From the NCBI GenBank assembly GCA_023433985.1, contig JAEYTN010000101.1, forward strand, positions 1 to 21,400: 21,400 nucleotides of DNA, in the 5' to 3' direction. The translations under genes and the position numbers were made by a program. Origin of the DNA: Pseudomonadota bacterium (lineage in GTDB: Bacteria > Pseudomonadota > Alphaproteobacteria > Rhizobiales > Devosiaceae). Below the pieces are notes generated by a model. It did no database searches. It worked only from the letters and a program-made list of their open reading frames with translations, and was not told the origin of the DNA. Shown here one piece after another: positions 8,187 to 14,515 of this stretch (its first letter is position 1; each line of letters opens with the position of its first letter).

Positions 8187-8205
8187 AAAGTAGTCGTACT
8201 ACTTT
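8187..8205. promoter_or_regulatory. Operator-like palindrome upstream of kdgD
   Basis: AAAGTAGT-CGT-ACTACTTT: a perfect 8+8 inverted repeat with a 3-bp centre placed at the expected transcription start of kdgD, 15 bp before its ATG. A related imperfect copy occurs at 10675-10693 next to the GntR regulator gene, pointing to that FadR-type protein as the likely ligand. A diverged third candidate (8101-8119) abuts the leftward -35. Confidence 0.65.
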
Positions 8206-8219
8206 TGTGGCGGAAGTTT

Positions 8220-9143
8220 ATGGCCTACGAGCAGCTGAAAGCGAAGATCGGCTCCGGCTTGCTGTCCTTTCCGGTGACCGATTTCGGCCCCGACGGGGAG
8301 TTTGACGGCGCGGGTTACGCACGGCGGCTGCAGTGGCTGTCCTCCTACGATGCGGCGGGCCTGTTCGCCGCGGGCGGCACCGGCGAATTCTTCTCGATCG
8401 GCGACGACGAGTATGATGCGGTGATCCGCACCGCCGTGGACAACTCCGCCCCCGACGTGCCGGTGCTCGCCGGCGTGGGCTACGGCACGCGCATGGCGGT
8501 GGATCTGGCCAAGCGCGCCGAAAAGGCGGGCGCCGCCGGCATCCTGGTGCTGCCACACTACCTGATGATGGCCGAGGAGGCGGGGGTCATCGCCCATATG
8601 CAGGCGATCTGCCGCGCCGTGGGCATCGGCGTCATCTACTATGCGCGCGACAACACGCGGCTCTCGCCCGCCGGGCTCGAGAAGCTGGCGGAAGCCTGCC
8701 CCAACTTCATCGGCTACAAGGACGGCATCGGCGACCTGCAGCTGATGCAGCGCGTCCATTACCGGCTCGGCGACCGCCTGGTGCATGTCGGAGGCCTGCC
8801 CACCGCCGAAGTGTTCGCCCAGCCCTATCTCGAAATGGGCGTTACCACCTATTCGTCGGCCGTGTTCAACTTCGTGCCCGAGCTGGCGCTGAGCTTCTAC
8901 AAGGCCGTGCGCGCCCGCGACGCTGCGACGGTGAACCGGCTGATGAAAAGCTTCTACCTGCCGCTGATCGACCTGCGCGACAGGAAGCGCGGCTACGCCG
9001 TGTCGATGATCAAGGCCGGCGCCGACCTCGTCGGCCGCTCCGCCGGCAAGGTCCGCGCCCCGCTGACCGAACTCGACGCGGCCGAACGCGAGGTGCTGCG
9101 CGGCCTGATCGAAGCGCATACGGCAAAGGCGATGGTGGCCTAG
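8220..9143 (+). CDS. kdgD: 5-dehydro-4-deoxyglucarate dehydratase
   Basis: A 307-residue class I aldolase-type (DapA/NAL superfamily) enzyme that decarboxylates and dehydrates 5-dehydro-4-deoxy-D-glucarate to 2,5-dioxopentanoate (2-oxoglutarate semialdehyde), CO2 and water. The Schiff-base lysine is K167 in GYKDG, the family tyrosine lies in VIYYARDN (Y140/Y141), and the carboxylate-binding turn is GGTGEFF (52-58). Length fits the KdgD family (about 303). ATG 8220 is preferred because the family N-terminus (GSGLLSFPVTDF) begins ten residues later, although the GGAAG upstream is only three bases away; a TTG start at 8184 would lie inside the operator. It uses the product of gudD in the divergent operon. 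The next enzyme, 2-oxoglutarate semialdehyde dehydrogenase, is not in the window. Its TAG overlaps the stop of the convergent acetyltransferase gene within CTAG. Confidence 0.93.
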   Translation: MAYEQLKAKIGSGLLSFPVTDFGPDGEFDGAGYARRLQWLSSYDAAGLFAAGGTGEFFSIGDDEYDAVIRTAVDNSAPDVPVLAGVGYGTRMAVDLAKRAEKAGAAGILVLPHYLMMAEEAGVIAHMQAICRAVGIGVIYYARDNTRLSPAGLEKLAEACPNFIGYKDGIGDLQLMQRVHYRLGDRLVHVGGLPTAEVFAQPYLEMGVTTYSSAVFNFVPELALSFYKAVRARDAATVNRLMKSFYLPLIDLRDRKRGYAVSMIKAGADLVGRSAGKVRAPLTELDAAEREVLRGLIEAHTAKAMVA

Positions 9144-9583
9144 GCCCTCTCGTAGCGGATATCGGGCAGCCGCGCCTCGTTCGCGGCCCCGTCGGTGCAC
9201 TCGACCGGCACGAAGCCGTGGCGCTCGTAGAAGCGGCGCGCCGGCCAGTTCTCGGCGAAGACCCAGAGGCTGATCGTCTTCTGCCGGGCCATGACCTCGC
9301 CGAGCAGGGCGCTCCCGATGCCCATGCCGCGCCTGTCGGGCTCGAGATAAAGGTGCTCTATCCAGCCCGGCGTCTCGGCGACGAATCCGGCAAGGCTACC
9401 CTCGTACTCGGCCAGCGTCACGCGCTGGCGGGCGATGAGGCGGTCGCGCACGAATTGCAGGTCCTCCGCCGCACTGTGCAGTTCGGGAAGGAAGGCGAGG
9501 AGCGCCCGCGAGCGCCTGAACAGGCCCGCGACCGCCTCGGCATCGCTCGCTTCCGCCGGCCTCGTCGCGATCGCCCCACGCAT
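9140..9583 (-). CDS. GNAT family N-acetyltransferase
   Basis: A 147-residue acetyl-CoA-dependent N-acyltransferase of unknown acceptor. The coenzyme A pyrophosphate-binding motif A is LYLEPDRRGMGIGSALL (residues 78-94, with R84-R85-G-M-G-I-G), and motif B is ENWPARRFYERHGF (111-124), the usual GNAT C-terminal signature. Start ATG 9583 follows AGGAAGGGCAGGGC. It lies 27 bp downstream of the uxuA-like gene on the same strand, so the two are probably co-transcribed, although the fold gives no link to sugar acids. Its stop overlaps that of kdgD in the CTAG at 9140-9143. A resistance or small-molecule modification role is equally possible. Confidence 0.88.
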   Translation of the reverse strand: MRGAIATRPAEASDAEAVAGLFRRSRALLAFLPELHSAAEDLQFVRDRLIARQRVTLAEYEGSLAGFVAETPGWIEHLYLEPDRRGMGIGSALLGEVMARQKTISLWVFAENWPARRFYERHGFVPVECTDGAANEARLPDIRYERA

Positions 9584-9610
9584 GCCCTGCCCTTCCTGTG
9601 GAACGTGCTC

Positions 9611-10642
9611 CTACCTCGCCCCCATCGGCACAGCCGCGCCGTACGGGTCCCAGCCGTTCGCCTGGAACAGGCCGATGATGTAGCCGAAGCAGAAGGCGAA
9701 GGCGGTTTCGTTGGAGTCCGCGGCGTCGATATGCGGCACGTGGTCGGGCATGATCATGCCGTCATAGCCGACCTCGTGGTAGATCCTGAGCGCCGCCGGC
9801 ATGTCCATGTCGCCCTCGTCGGGAAACACCTCGGTAAACGAGTAGCGGCCGCCCTTGATGTTGCGGAAGTGGACGTTGAAGATCTTCCCCCGCTCGCCGA
9901 ACCAGCGAATGATCTCGCCGATCTCGGCCCGCGGGTTCTCCAGACTTTCGGCCACCGTGCCCTGGCAGAAATTGAGCCCGTGATAGGGGCTCTCGGCGAT
10001 CTGCACGAATTTCTTGAGGCCCTCGGCGTCGCTCAGCACCCGCTTCTCGAAGCCACGATAGCCCGGAGGCGTCATCGGGTCGTGCGGATGGCAGGCTAGC
10101 CGCACCCGGTTGGCCGTGGCGACCGGCACCACGCGCTCGAGGAAATAGCTGATGCGCTCCCAGAACTCGTCGGCGCCGACCTTGCCGGCGATGGTCAGCG
10201 TGTCGGCGTCGGTCGCCTTGTCGGCCCGCCAGGTGGAGAGCACGGCACCGCCGCGACCGGCTTCGGACGTGGTGCGCGGGATGCCGAGCACGTTGAAATT
10301 GTACTTGGCCGCCCCGATACCGGCCTCGGCCAGCGCCTCGATGATACGGCAGATGCCATCGATCTCGCGGTCGCGCTCTCCCGGCTTGCCGAGCACGATG
10401 CCGGGCGACTGGTGCCGGCGCTCGATGCCCGAGGATGGCAGCGGCAGCTGCACCATGTCCAACAAAAGGCCATGTTGCTGAACGCGTTCTGAATGGCGCA
10501 TGAGGATATTGCGGTCCCACTGCCAGGGATCGCCTTCGGGGTCGATGCAGACGTGCTTTACCCCCAGCTGAGCCAGTTGCTTCAGGTAGCGGTCACCAAC
10601 CTTGGCGAACTGATCTCCCCCCAGCTGCGTGCCGACATACAT
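9611..10642 (-). CDS. uxuA: Mannonate dehydratase-like enzyme (UxuA family)
   Basis: A 343-residue TIM-barrel enzyme of the UxuA family, expected to dehydrate D-mannonate to 2-keto-3-deoxy-D-gluconate in hexuronate catabolism. Candidate metal-site residues are H187 in the HPHDP motif (185-189), C226 in NFCQGTV, H258 in NVHFRNI, and D300-H301 in MPDHVP, matching the His/Cys/His/Asp set known for this family. YNFNVLG (114-120) and GDMDM (277-281) are also typical. It is about 50 residues shorter than E. coli UxuA (394 aa), so it belongs to a shorter subgroup whose substrate may differ. ATG 10642 follows GGGGGA at normal distance; longer in-frame readings upstream cross the divergent regulator gene and are rejected. 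Probably co-transcribed with the acetyltransferase gene and controlled by the divergent GntR gene. Confidence 0.87.
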   Translation of the reverse strand: MYVGTQLGGDQFAKVGDRYLKQLAQLGVKHVCIDPEGDPWQWDRNILMRHSERVQQHGLLLDMVQLPLPSSGIERRHQSPGIVLGKPGERDREIDGICRIIEALAEAGIGAAKYNFNVLGIPRTTSEAGRGGAVLSTWRADKATDADTLTIAGKVGADEFWERISYFLERVVPVATANRVRLACHPHDPMTPPGYRGFEKRVLSDAEGLKKFVQIAESPYHGLNFCQGTVAESLENPRAEIGEIIRWFGERGKIFNVHFRNIKGGRYSFTEVFPDEGDMDMPAALRIYHEVGYDGMIMPDHVPHIDAADSNETAFAFCFGYIIGLFQANGWDPYGAAVPMGAR

Positions 10643-10674
10643 CGTAGGTTTCCCCCAACAATTATGATTTCTCG

Positions 10675-10693
10675 AAAGTAGTATGATAGATTT
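10675..10693. promoter_or_regulatory. Imperfect copy of the kdgD operator in the uxuA/gntR intergenic region
   Basis: AAAGTAGT-ATG-ATAGATTT keeps the left half-site of the kdgD operator exactly and the outer A...TTT of the right half. It lies 33 bp upstream of the uxuA-like start and 29 bp before the chosen start of the regulator gene, suited to joint control of the divergent pair and autoregulation. Confidence 0.55.
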
Positions 10694-10721
10694 TTCGGAC
10701 GGGCAAGCGACGGAAGACGCT

Positions 10722-11480
10722 ATGCTCGACATCGCTTTCCGGAGCCCTTCGATGTCCGCCGACCGCACCATGCACCTCACGGATCGGGTCAAGCTCGACC
10801 TGATGCGCCTGATAGAAGCGGACGGGCTGAAGCCCGGCGACAAGCTGCCGCCTGCCGACCAGCTCTGCTTGCAGTTCCAGGTGAGCCGCACCGTGGTGCG
10901 CGAGGCGATCGCCAGCTTGAAGGCCGAGGGCCGGCTGCGCTCGCTGCGCGGCAGCGGCGTGTATGTGTCGAAGCCCCGCGAGCATGCGGCGAGCGCCATG
11001 TTCATGGCCGCCCCGCAGGAAATCGGCGATGTGCTCGATTTCATGGAGTTTCGCGTCGCGGTGGAAGTGGAGGCAGCGGGGCTGGCCGCAGAGCGGCGCA
11101 CCGAGGTGCACCTGCTCCGTCTCGAGCAGGCGCTGGCTCAGTTCCGCCGCCACCTGCACGACAAGACGCTGGCCACCGAGGCCGACCGCGCCTTCCACCG
11201 GGCCATCGCCGATGCCACGGGCAATACCCGCTTCCGCCTGTTCGTCGACGAGATGGGCGAGCGGCTGATCCCGCGCCGGGTGCTCGGCGCCAGCTTCGTC
11301 GACGAGGCGAGCAAGGCCGAGTTCCTGGGCCACATCGAGACCGAGCACCTGCAGATCCTCGCCGCCATCACCGACCGCAGGCCCGATGAGGCGCGGCTGG
11401 CCATGCGCCGGCACCTCGAGGACGGCCGGCGGCGTTACCGCGAATGGCGCCTGGCGCAGGATCTCGGGCTGGACCGGTAG
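10722..11480 (+). CDS. GntR family transcriptional regulator, FadR/FCD subfamily
   Basis: A 252-residue ligand-responsive DNA-binding protein. The winged helix-turn-helix spans about residues 20-84, including LKPGDKLPPADQL and the recognition segment VSRTVVREAI, ending in the wing RGSGVYV. The C-terminal FCD domain has the metal/ligand residues D155 and H159 (DRAFHRAI), H209 (TEHLQIL) and H231 (MRRHLEDG). FCD regulators commonly sense carboxylated sugars such as glucuronate or other organic acids, which fits the surrounding enzymes. Start choice is open: ATG 10722 has GGAAG five bases upstream; ATG 10752 has GGAG seven bases upstream; ATG 10683 lies inside the operator and lacks a ribosome site. 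It is divergent from the uxuA-like gene and probably represses that unit, kdgD and possibly the gudD operon. It ends four bases before the convergent kinase gene. Confidence 0.9.
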   Translation: MLDIAFRSPSMSADRTMHLTDRVKLDLMRLIEADGLKPGDKLPPADQLCLQFQVSRTVVREAIASLKAEGRLRSLRGSGVYVSKPREHAASAMFMAAPQEIGDVLDFMEFRVAVEVEAAGLAAERRTEVHLLRLEQALAQFRRHLHDKTLATEADRAFHRAIADATGNTRFRLFVDEMGERLIPRRVLGASFVDEASKAEFLGHIETEHLQILAAITDRRPDEARLAMRRHLEDGRRRYREWRLAQDLGLDR

Positions 11481-11484
11481 CCGC

Positions 11485-12219
11485 TCACACGGCCCTGACC
11501 TCGGCGAGCCGACCGACGGCGTAGTCGTCCTTCCAGCAGACGGCAGCCTCCCAGGCTGCCGAGGCCTGTGCGGCGACGTCATACGCGGCGGGTGCGAGGC
11601 CGGTGGCAGCCGCCGGGAGCCGGCCGAGGTCGAGGTCGGGCACATCGACATGCGCTTCGTCCCAGTCGATCAGCGCAACCCGCTCGGTGGTCATCCGGAT
11701 GTTGCCGGGGTTGGGATCGCCGTGCACCACCCGCATCTCGCGGCCGGCGAGGCGTCGCCACGCGGCGCGGCACCGCACGACGGCTTCGGCCGGCATGGCG
11801 GTGAGGTCGATCTTCGTGCCGGTATCTGCGCTGAGCAGGTCCGTCGACGATCGCCAGCCGGGCCGCTGCGGCCAGCCCACTGTCAGGCGATGGAGTTCGC
11901 GCAGCATGTCGGCCACCCGTCGCCAGTCCTCGTCGGTTCTGGGCGCACCACCTTCGAGGTACGGCATCACCATCAGCCCGCCGGCGAACGGCCTGCCGTC
12001 CGTCGTCGGTATTGGTGCCGGCACGGACAGGCCCTGTCGGTCGAGGTGCTGGAGCAGCCCGGCCTCCCACGCGAGGTCGGCATCGCTTCGGCTGCCGAGC
12101 CGGCCGACGGCAAGCTGCCCACGGACGCGTACGCTCCACACGTCATTGGCGACACCGCCGGACAGTCGCTCGAGGCGAATCGCGTCATCGCCCCACAACC
12201 TCAACACTTCCCAACCCAC
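11485..12219 (-). CDS. Aminoglycoside phosphotransferase (APH)-fold kinase
   Basis: A 244-residue protein kinase-like small-molecule phosphotransferase. The catalytic loop is VVHGDPNPGN (residues 164-173, with H166, D168, N173) and the metal-binding aspartate lies in LIDWDEAH (D185). The N-lobe shows LSGGVANDVWSVR in place of a glycine-rich loop, as in choline/homoserine/aminoglycoside kinases. GTG 12219 is chosen because GGGAGAG lies six bases upstream; TTG 12234 is the other option and has no ribosome site. The family includes resistance enzymes and metabolic kinases; nothing here argues specifically for antibiotic resistance. It stands alone, convergent with the GntR gene by four bases. 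Confidence 0.85.
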   Translation of the reverse strand: MGWEVLRLWGDDAIRLERLSGGVANDVWSVRVRGQLAVGRLGSRSDADLAWEAGLLQHLDRQGLSVPAPIPTTDGRPFAGGLMVMPYLEGGAPRTDEDWRRVADMLRELHRLTVGWPQRPGWRSSTDLLSADTGTKIDLTAMPAEAVVRCRAAWRRLAGREMRVVHGDPNPGNIRMTTERVALIDWDEAHVDVPDLDLGRLPAAATGLAPAAYDVAAQASAAWEAAVCWKDDYAVGRLAEVRAV

Positions 12220-12530
12220 AGAGGTCTCTCCCAAGCCTGAACGCGATCACCCACCGGAGGCAAAATCAGGATATGGAAGTACAGGTCGAAGGCAATGGAC
12301 GACCCGCCGGTAAAGACGCGGGCGGCCGGGGTACGGCGAACTGGCGGGCAGGTGGAACGACAATAAATTCTTGGTACTTGCAATATTCGACGGGCAACTG
12401 GCGTCGTCGCAATATCAATTTGAAGACAACAACAACCACATTCAAATTCATCATGCCATCTTGTCGCCGCAAGGACGCGCTGTTCTTGAACCAGGAACGC
12501 TGCTATTCTCTCTGCTGAAGGAGGACTTCT
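12220..12530. other. Less GC-rich intergenic stretch with hairpins upstream of XRE gene
   Basis: About 310 bp with no convincing gene, visibly less GC-rich than its surroundings, especially 12360-12450. It contains an 8-bp inverted repeat AATTTGAA/TTCAAATT (12417-12424 and 12441-12448) around a 16-nt A/C-rich loop, a CGACG/CGTCG stem flanked by two GCAATAT copies (about 12380-12415), and a probable control region for the XRE gene from 12482. Frames that stay open across it (for example 12371-12568) have no ribosome site and no recognisable protein. Confidence 0.5.
12482..12509 (+). promoter_or_regulatory. Dyad and -10-like element before XRE gene
   Basis: GTTCTTG-AAC-CAGGAAC (12482-12498) is an inverted repeat with one mismatch per arm of seven. 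It is followed by TATTCT (12504-12509), a reasonable -10, 21 bp before the GTG start. A regulator binding the dyad would cover the -35 region, so autoregulation by the XRE protein is the simplest reading. Confidence 0.4.
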
Positions 12531-12821
12531 GTGACCTCAGGAGAGAGTCTCGGAGCACGGATTGCTGAGCGCAGGAAATCGCTGCGCCTGAGCATTCGCG
12601 CGGTCTCGCGGAAATCGGGGATAGCGCCCTCGACCATCTGCAACTGGGAGGCCGGGCTATCGACGCCCGAAGGGCACTACCTGAAAGCGCTCTGTCGGGC
12701 GCTGGAAATTTCTGCCGAGCAGTTGCAGGGCGCGGTCGGGTCGTTGGTCGAGGGGGCGTCGATGGGCCACCGGCTGCTCACCACCTGGATCGAAAAGCGC
12801 ATCGAAGACGACGAGCTCTGA
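12531..12821 (+). CDS. XRE family helix-turn-helix regulator, 96 aa
   Basis: A small DNA-binding protein. Residues 7-67 form a Cro/C1-type HTH: SLGARIAERRKSLRLSIRAV, then SRKSGIAPSTICNWEAG (recognition helix IAPSTICNWE) and a dimerising end LKALCRALEISAEQL. The remaining 30 residues (TTWIEKRIEDDEL at the end) are acidic and likely helical. GTG 12531 is supported by a strong AAGGAGG six bases upstream. No toxin, phage or restriction gene stands next to it, so it is a solitary regulator rather than a clear antitoxin. It ends 16 bp before the convergent cutC stop. The flanking upstream sequence is less GC-rich than the genome around it, a possible sign of acquisition. Confidence 0.85.
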   Translation: MTSGESLGARIAERRKSLRLSIRAVSRKSGIAPSTICNWEAGLSTPEGHYLKALCRALEISAEQLQGAVGSLVEGASMGHRLLTTWIEKRIEDDEL

Positions 12822-12837
12822 TCGCCGCTGTTGCGGG

Positions 12838-13554
12838 TCACCGGGACGCCAGCACCTCGCGGAACTGCCGCACCACCGCCGCGTCGGTGTGCCGCTTGGT
12901 GCGGGCCGCAAACCCCAATCGCACCGCCCCCTCTGCAGACGGCTGCGGCGTGCCGGCACAGGAGGAGTGCACCTCGTCCACCGGAACCGCCCCCAACAGT
13001 TCGAGCACGTTGTCCGGGCGCACCCCCGAGCCGGCCATGATCCTGATGCGCCCGCGCGCGGTGGCGTGAGCAAGGGCAAGCTGGCCCAGACCCTCGAGCG
13101 CAGTCGGTGCGCCACCCGAAGTGAGGATGCGCTCGAACCCCAGGCTTACGGCGATCTCCGTCGCCTCGGCAAAATCCGGCACCAGGTCGATGGCGCGATG
13201 CAGCGTCGTACCGAGCCCCTGCGCATGCTCGAGGAGCCGCGCCAGCACCTCCTCGTCGAGGCTGCCATCGGCTCGGTTGGCCCCGATCACCACTCCGGCC
13301 AGGCCGGCGGCACGGATGGCGTCGATATCGTGGAGCATCGCATCCACGTCGTGGCCGTCGAAGACGAAATCGCCCGAGCGGGGACGGACCAGCGCGTAGG
13401 TTTCGACCTCCGAACGGGCGGCGAGCGCGATCAGGCCCGGCAGCGGCGTGAGGCCGCCGAGCTCCAGCGCCGAGCAGAGTTCGATCCGCTCGGCGCCGCC
13501 CTCGATCGCGGCGGCAAGGCTGATGGGATCGGCGACGCAGACTTCGAGCTTCAC
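12838..13554 (-). CDS. cutC: CutC family protein
   Basis: A 238-residue TIM-barrel protein of the family historically named copper homeostasis protein CutC. The N-terminal hallmark GGAERIELCSALELGGLTP (residues 19-37) is clear, followed by VRPRSGDFVF and the C-terminal IMAGSGVRPDNV. Start is GTG 13554, overlapping the TGA of the ROK kinase gene (GTGA) and served by GGGAGGG within the end of that gene, so the two are translationally coupled. The copper role rests on limited genetic data; coupling to a sugar kinase here suggests, but does not prove, a function in amino-sugar or sugar-phosphate metabolism. Confidence 0.92.
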   Translation of the reverse strand: MKLEVCVADPISLAAAIEGGAERIELCSALELGGLTPLPGLIALAARSEVETYALVRPRSGDFVFDGHDVDAMLHDIDAIRAAGLAGVVIGANRADGSLDEEVLARLLEHAQGLGTTLHRAIDLVPDFAEATEIAVSLGFERILTSGGAPTALEGLGQLALAHATARGRIRIMAGSGVRPDNVLELLGAVPVDEVHSSCAGTPQPSAEGAVRLGFAARTKRHTDAAVVRQFREVLASR

Positions 13555-14456
13555 TTGAGCCCTCCCAGGATGGCGGCACCGACAAGGCCGGGCTCGACTT
13601 CGAGTGCAGCGGGGACGACGAGCGGCCGATCCGTCTGCCGCAGGATGCGTGCCCGCACTTCGCGATCGAGCCGCTCGACCAGCGCCCGGGATTTTCCGAG
13701 CCCGCCGCCGACCGGCACGATTCCGGCCCCGACCACATTCACCACGAGCGCCAGTGGCGGCGCCACCAGTGCGGCCCAGGCATCGACCGTCCGGCTCGCG
13801 GCAGGATCGCCTGCTTCCCATGCGGCGACGATCTCGACGCTGTTCGGCGCCGCGCCGCCCAGGTGCCGATGCAGCCGCTCCATCCCTCGCGCCCCGCCGA
13901 CCGTGTCGACGCAGCCAGCCTGCCCGCAACCGCAGGCGAAGCGCGGTAGTTCCACCGGCGGGTCGAGCACGCGCGTGGCGGCAACCGGCGCATGGCCCCA
14001 CTCGCCGGCATAGCCGCCGGCCCCGCTCACCACGCGGCCGTCGATCACCAATCCGCCGCCGACGCCGGTGCCGAGGATGGCGCCGAAGACGATGGCGTGC
14101 CCCTGCCCTGCCCCCGCGCCGGCCTCGGCCAGCGCGAACAGGTCGGCGTCGTTGCCGATCAGTACTGGGCGGCCGAGCCGCGCGGAGAGGTCGGCGGCCA
14201 GCGTGCGCCCGTCGATGCAGGGGATGTTGGCGCACTTGATCACGCCCGTAGACGGATCGATCACACCGGTAATGGCAATGCTCACCGCCGAGCCGGCCGG
14301 TGCCGGCGACAGCGCCAGCAGCTCGCGGATGGCGCCGGTGAACGCCTCGAAATCATCGGGCGGCGTGCGCAGGCGGCCGAGCAGCTCGACGTCGCCGGGG
14401 CTCCTCGCCACAGCGCCCTTGATGCCGGAACCGCCGATGTCTAAGCAGGTGATCAT
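13551..14456 (-). CDS. ROK family sugar kinase (N-acetylglucosamine kinase-like)
   Basis: A 301-residue ATP-dependent sugar kinase. The phosphate-binding motif is DIGGSGIKG (residues 6-14), the catalytic aspartate D103 lies in IGNDAD, the sugar-contacting ExGH motif is E152-W-G-H155, and the zinc motif is CGCGQAGC (C175, C177, C182). The last position of the usual CxxE after the zinc cysteines is D184 rather than E. There is no N-terminal HTH, so it is a kinase rather than a ROK repressor. Family members phosphorylate glucose, fructose, ManNAc or GlcNAc; the neighbouring glycosylasparaginase operon makes GlcNAc the favoured guess. ATG 14456 has no strong ribosome site. It is divergent from the LacI gene by 59 bp and overlaps cutC by four bases. 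Confidence 0.92.
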   Translation of the reverse strand: MITCLDIGGSGIKGAVARSPGDVELLGRLRTPPDDFEAFTGAIRELLALSPAPAGSAVSIAITGVIDPSTGVIKCANIPCIDGRTLAADLSARLGRPVLIGNDADLFALAEAGAGAGQGHAIVFGAILGTGVGGGLVIDGRVVSGAGGYAGEWGHAPVAATRVLDPPVELPRFACGCGQAGCVDTVGGARGMERLHRHLGGAAPNSVEIVAAWEAGDPAASRTVDAWAALVAPPLALVVNVVGAGIVPVGGGLGKSRALVERLDREVRARILRQTDRPLVVPAALEVEPGLVGAAILGGLK

Positions 14457-14515
14457 CCGTTGGTTTGCCTTGGTTTTCAGCGTCGATGCACGATAGGGCG
14501 AAAAGGGACGAACCG
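14457..14515. promoter_or_regulatory. Short divergent intergenic region, ROK kinase / LacI regulator
   Basis: Only 59 bp separate the two divergent starts. It contains a direct repeat TTGGTTT at 14460-14466 and 14470-14476, one helical turn apart, the second continuing as GGTTTTCA, similar to a half of the TGAAACCGGTTTCA operator seen at 19646-19659. Promoter hexamers are not convincing. Probable site of autoregulation by the LacI protein. Confidence 0.35.

Larger units (their letters stand above)
7763..8219. promoter_or_regulatory. Divergent regulatory region between binding-protein operon and kdgD
   Basis: A 457-bp gene-free stretch. It contains a leftward TTGACA (8095-8100) with a CAGATT-like -10 (8072-8077), a rightward TTGACA (8156-8161), a perfect dyad between them (8124-8140), a 19-bp operator-like palindrome before kdgD (8187-8205), and a leader of about 300 nt for the leftward operon. 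That leader has hairpins at 8003-8018 (GCGA loop on the minus strand), 7943-7970 and 7866-7884 (GCCGGCAG/CTGCCGGC), plus a 12-bp direct repeat CGCCCGCAGGTC at 7918 and 8023. A minus-strand frame 7990-7832 (GTG start, GGAGGG upstream, 52 codons) is possible but has no recognisable content, so it is not called as a gene. Confidence 0.6.

Noticed and set aside
6311..8305. Plus-strand open frame of 664 codons across the binding-protein gene and the intergenic region
   Set aside because: Antisense shadow; it also runs through the structured leader and operator and into kdgD out of frame.
11485..12219. Antibiotic resistance gene reading of the APH-fold kinase
   Set aside because: The fold is shared by many metabolic kinases and nothing nearby indicates resistance or mobility.
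12273..12518. Possible 81-residue gene starting at ATG 12273
   Set aside because: GGAGG is too far upstream (about 13 bases), the product is a low-complexity Gly/Arg/Thr string, and it overlaps hairpins.
12371..12568. Possible 65-residue gene before the XRE regulator
   Set aside because: TTG start without ribosome site, overlaps the XRE promoter, ribosome site and start, and no recognisable motif; the frame is merely open from 12314.
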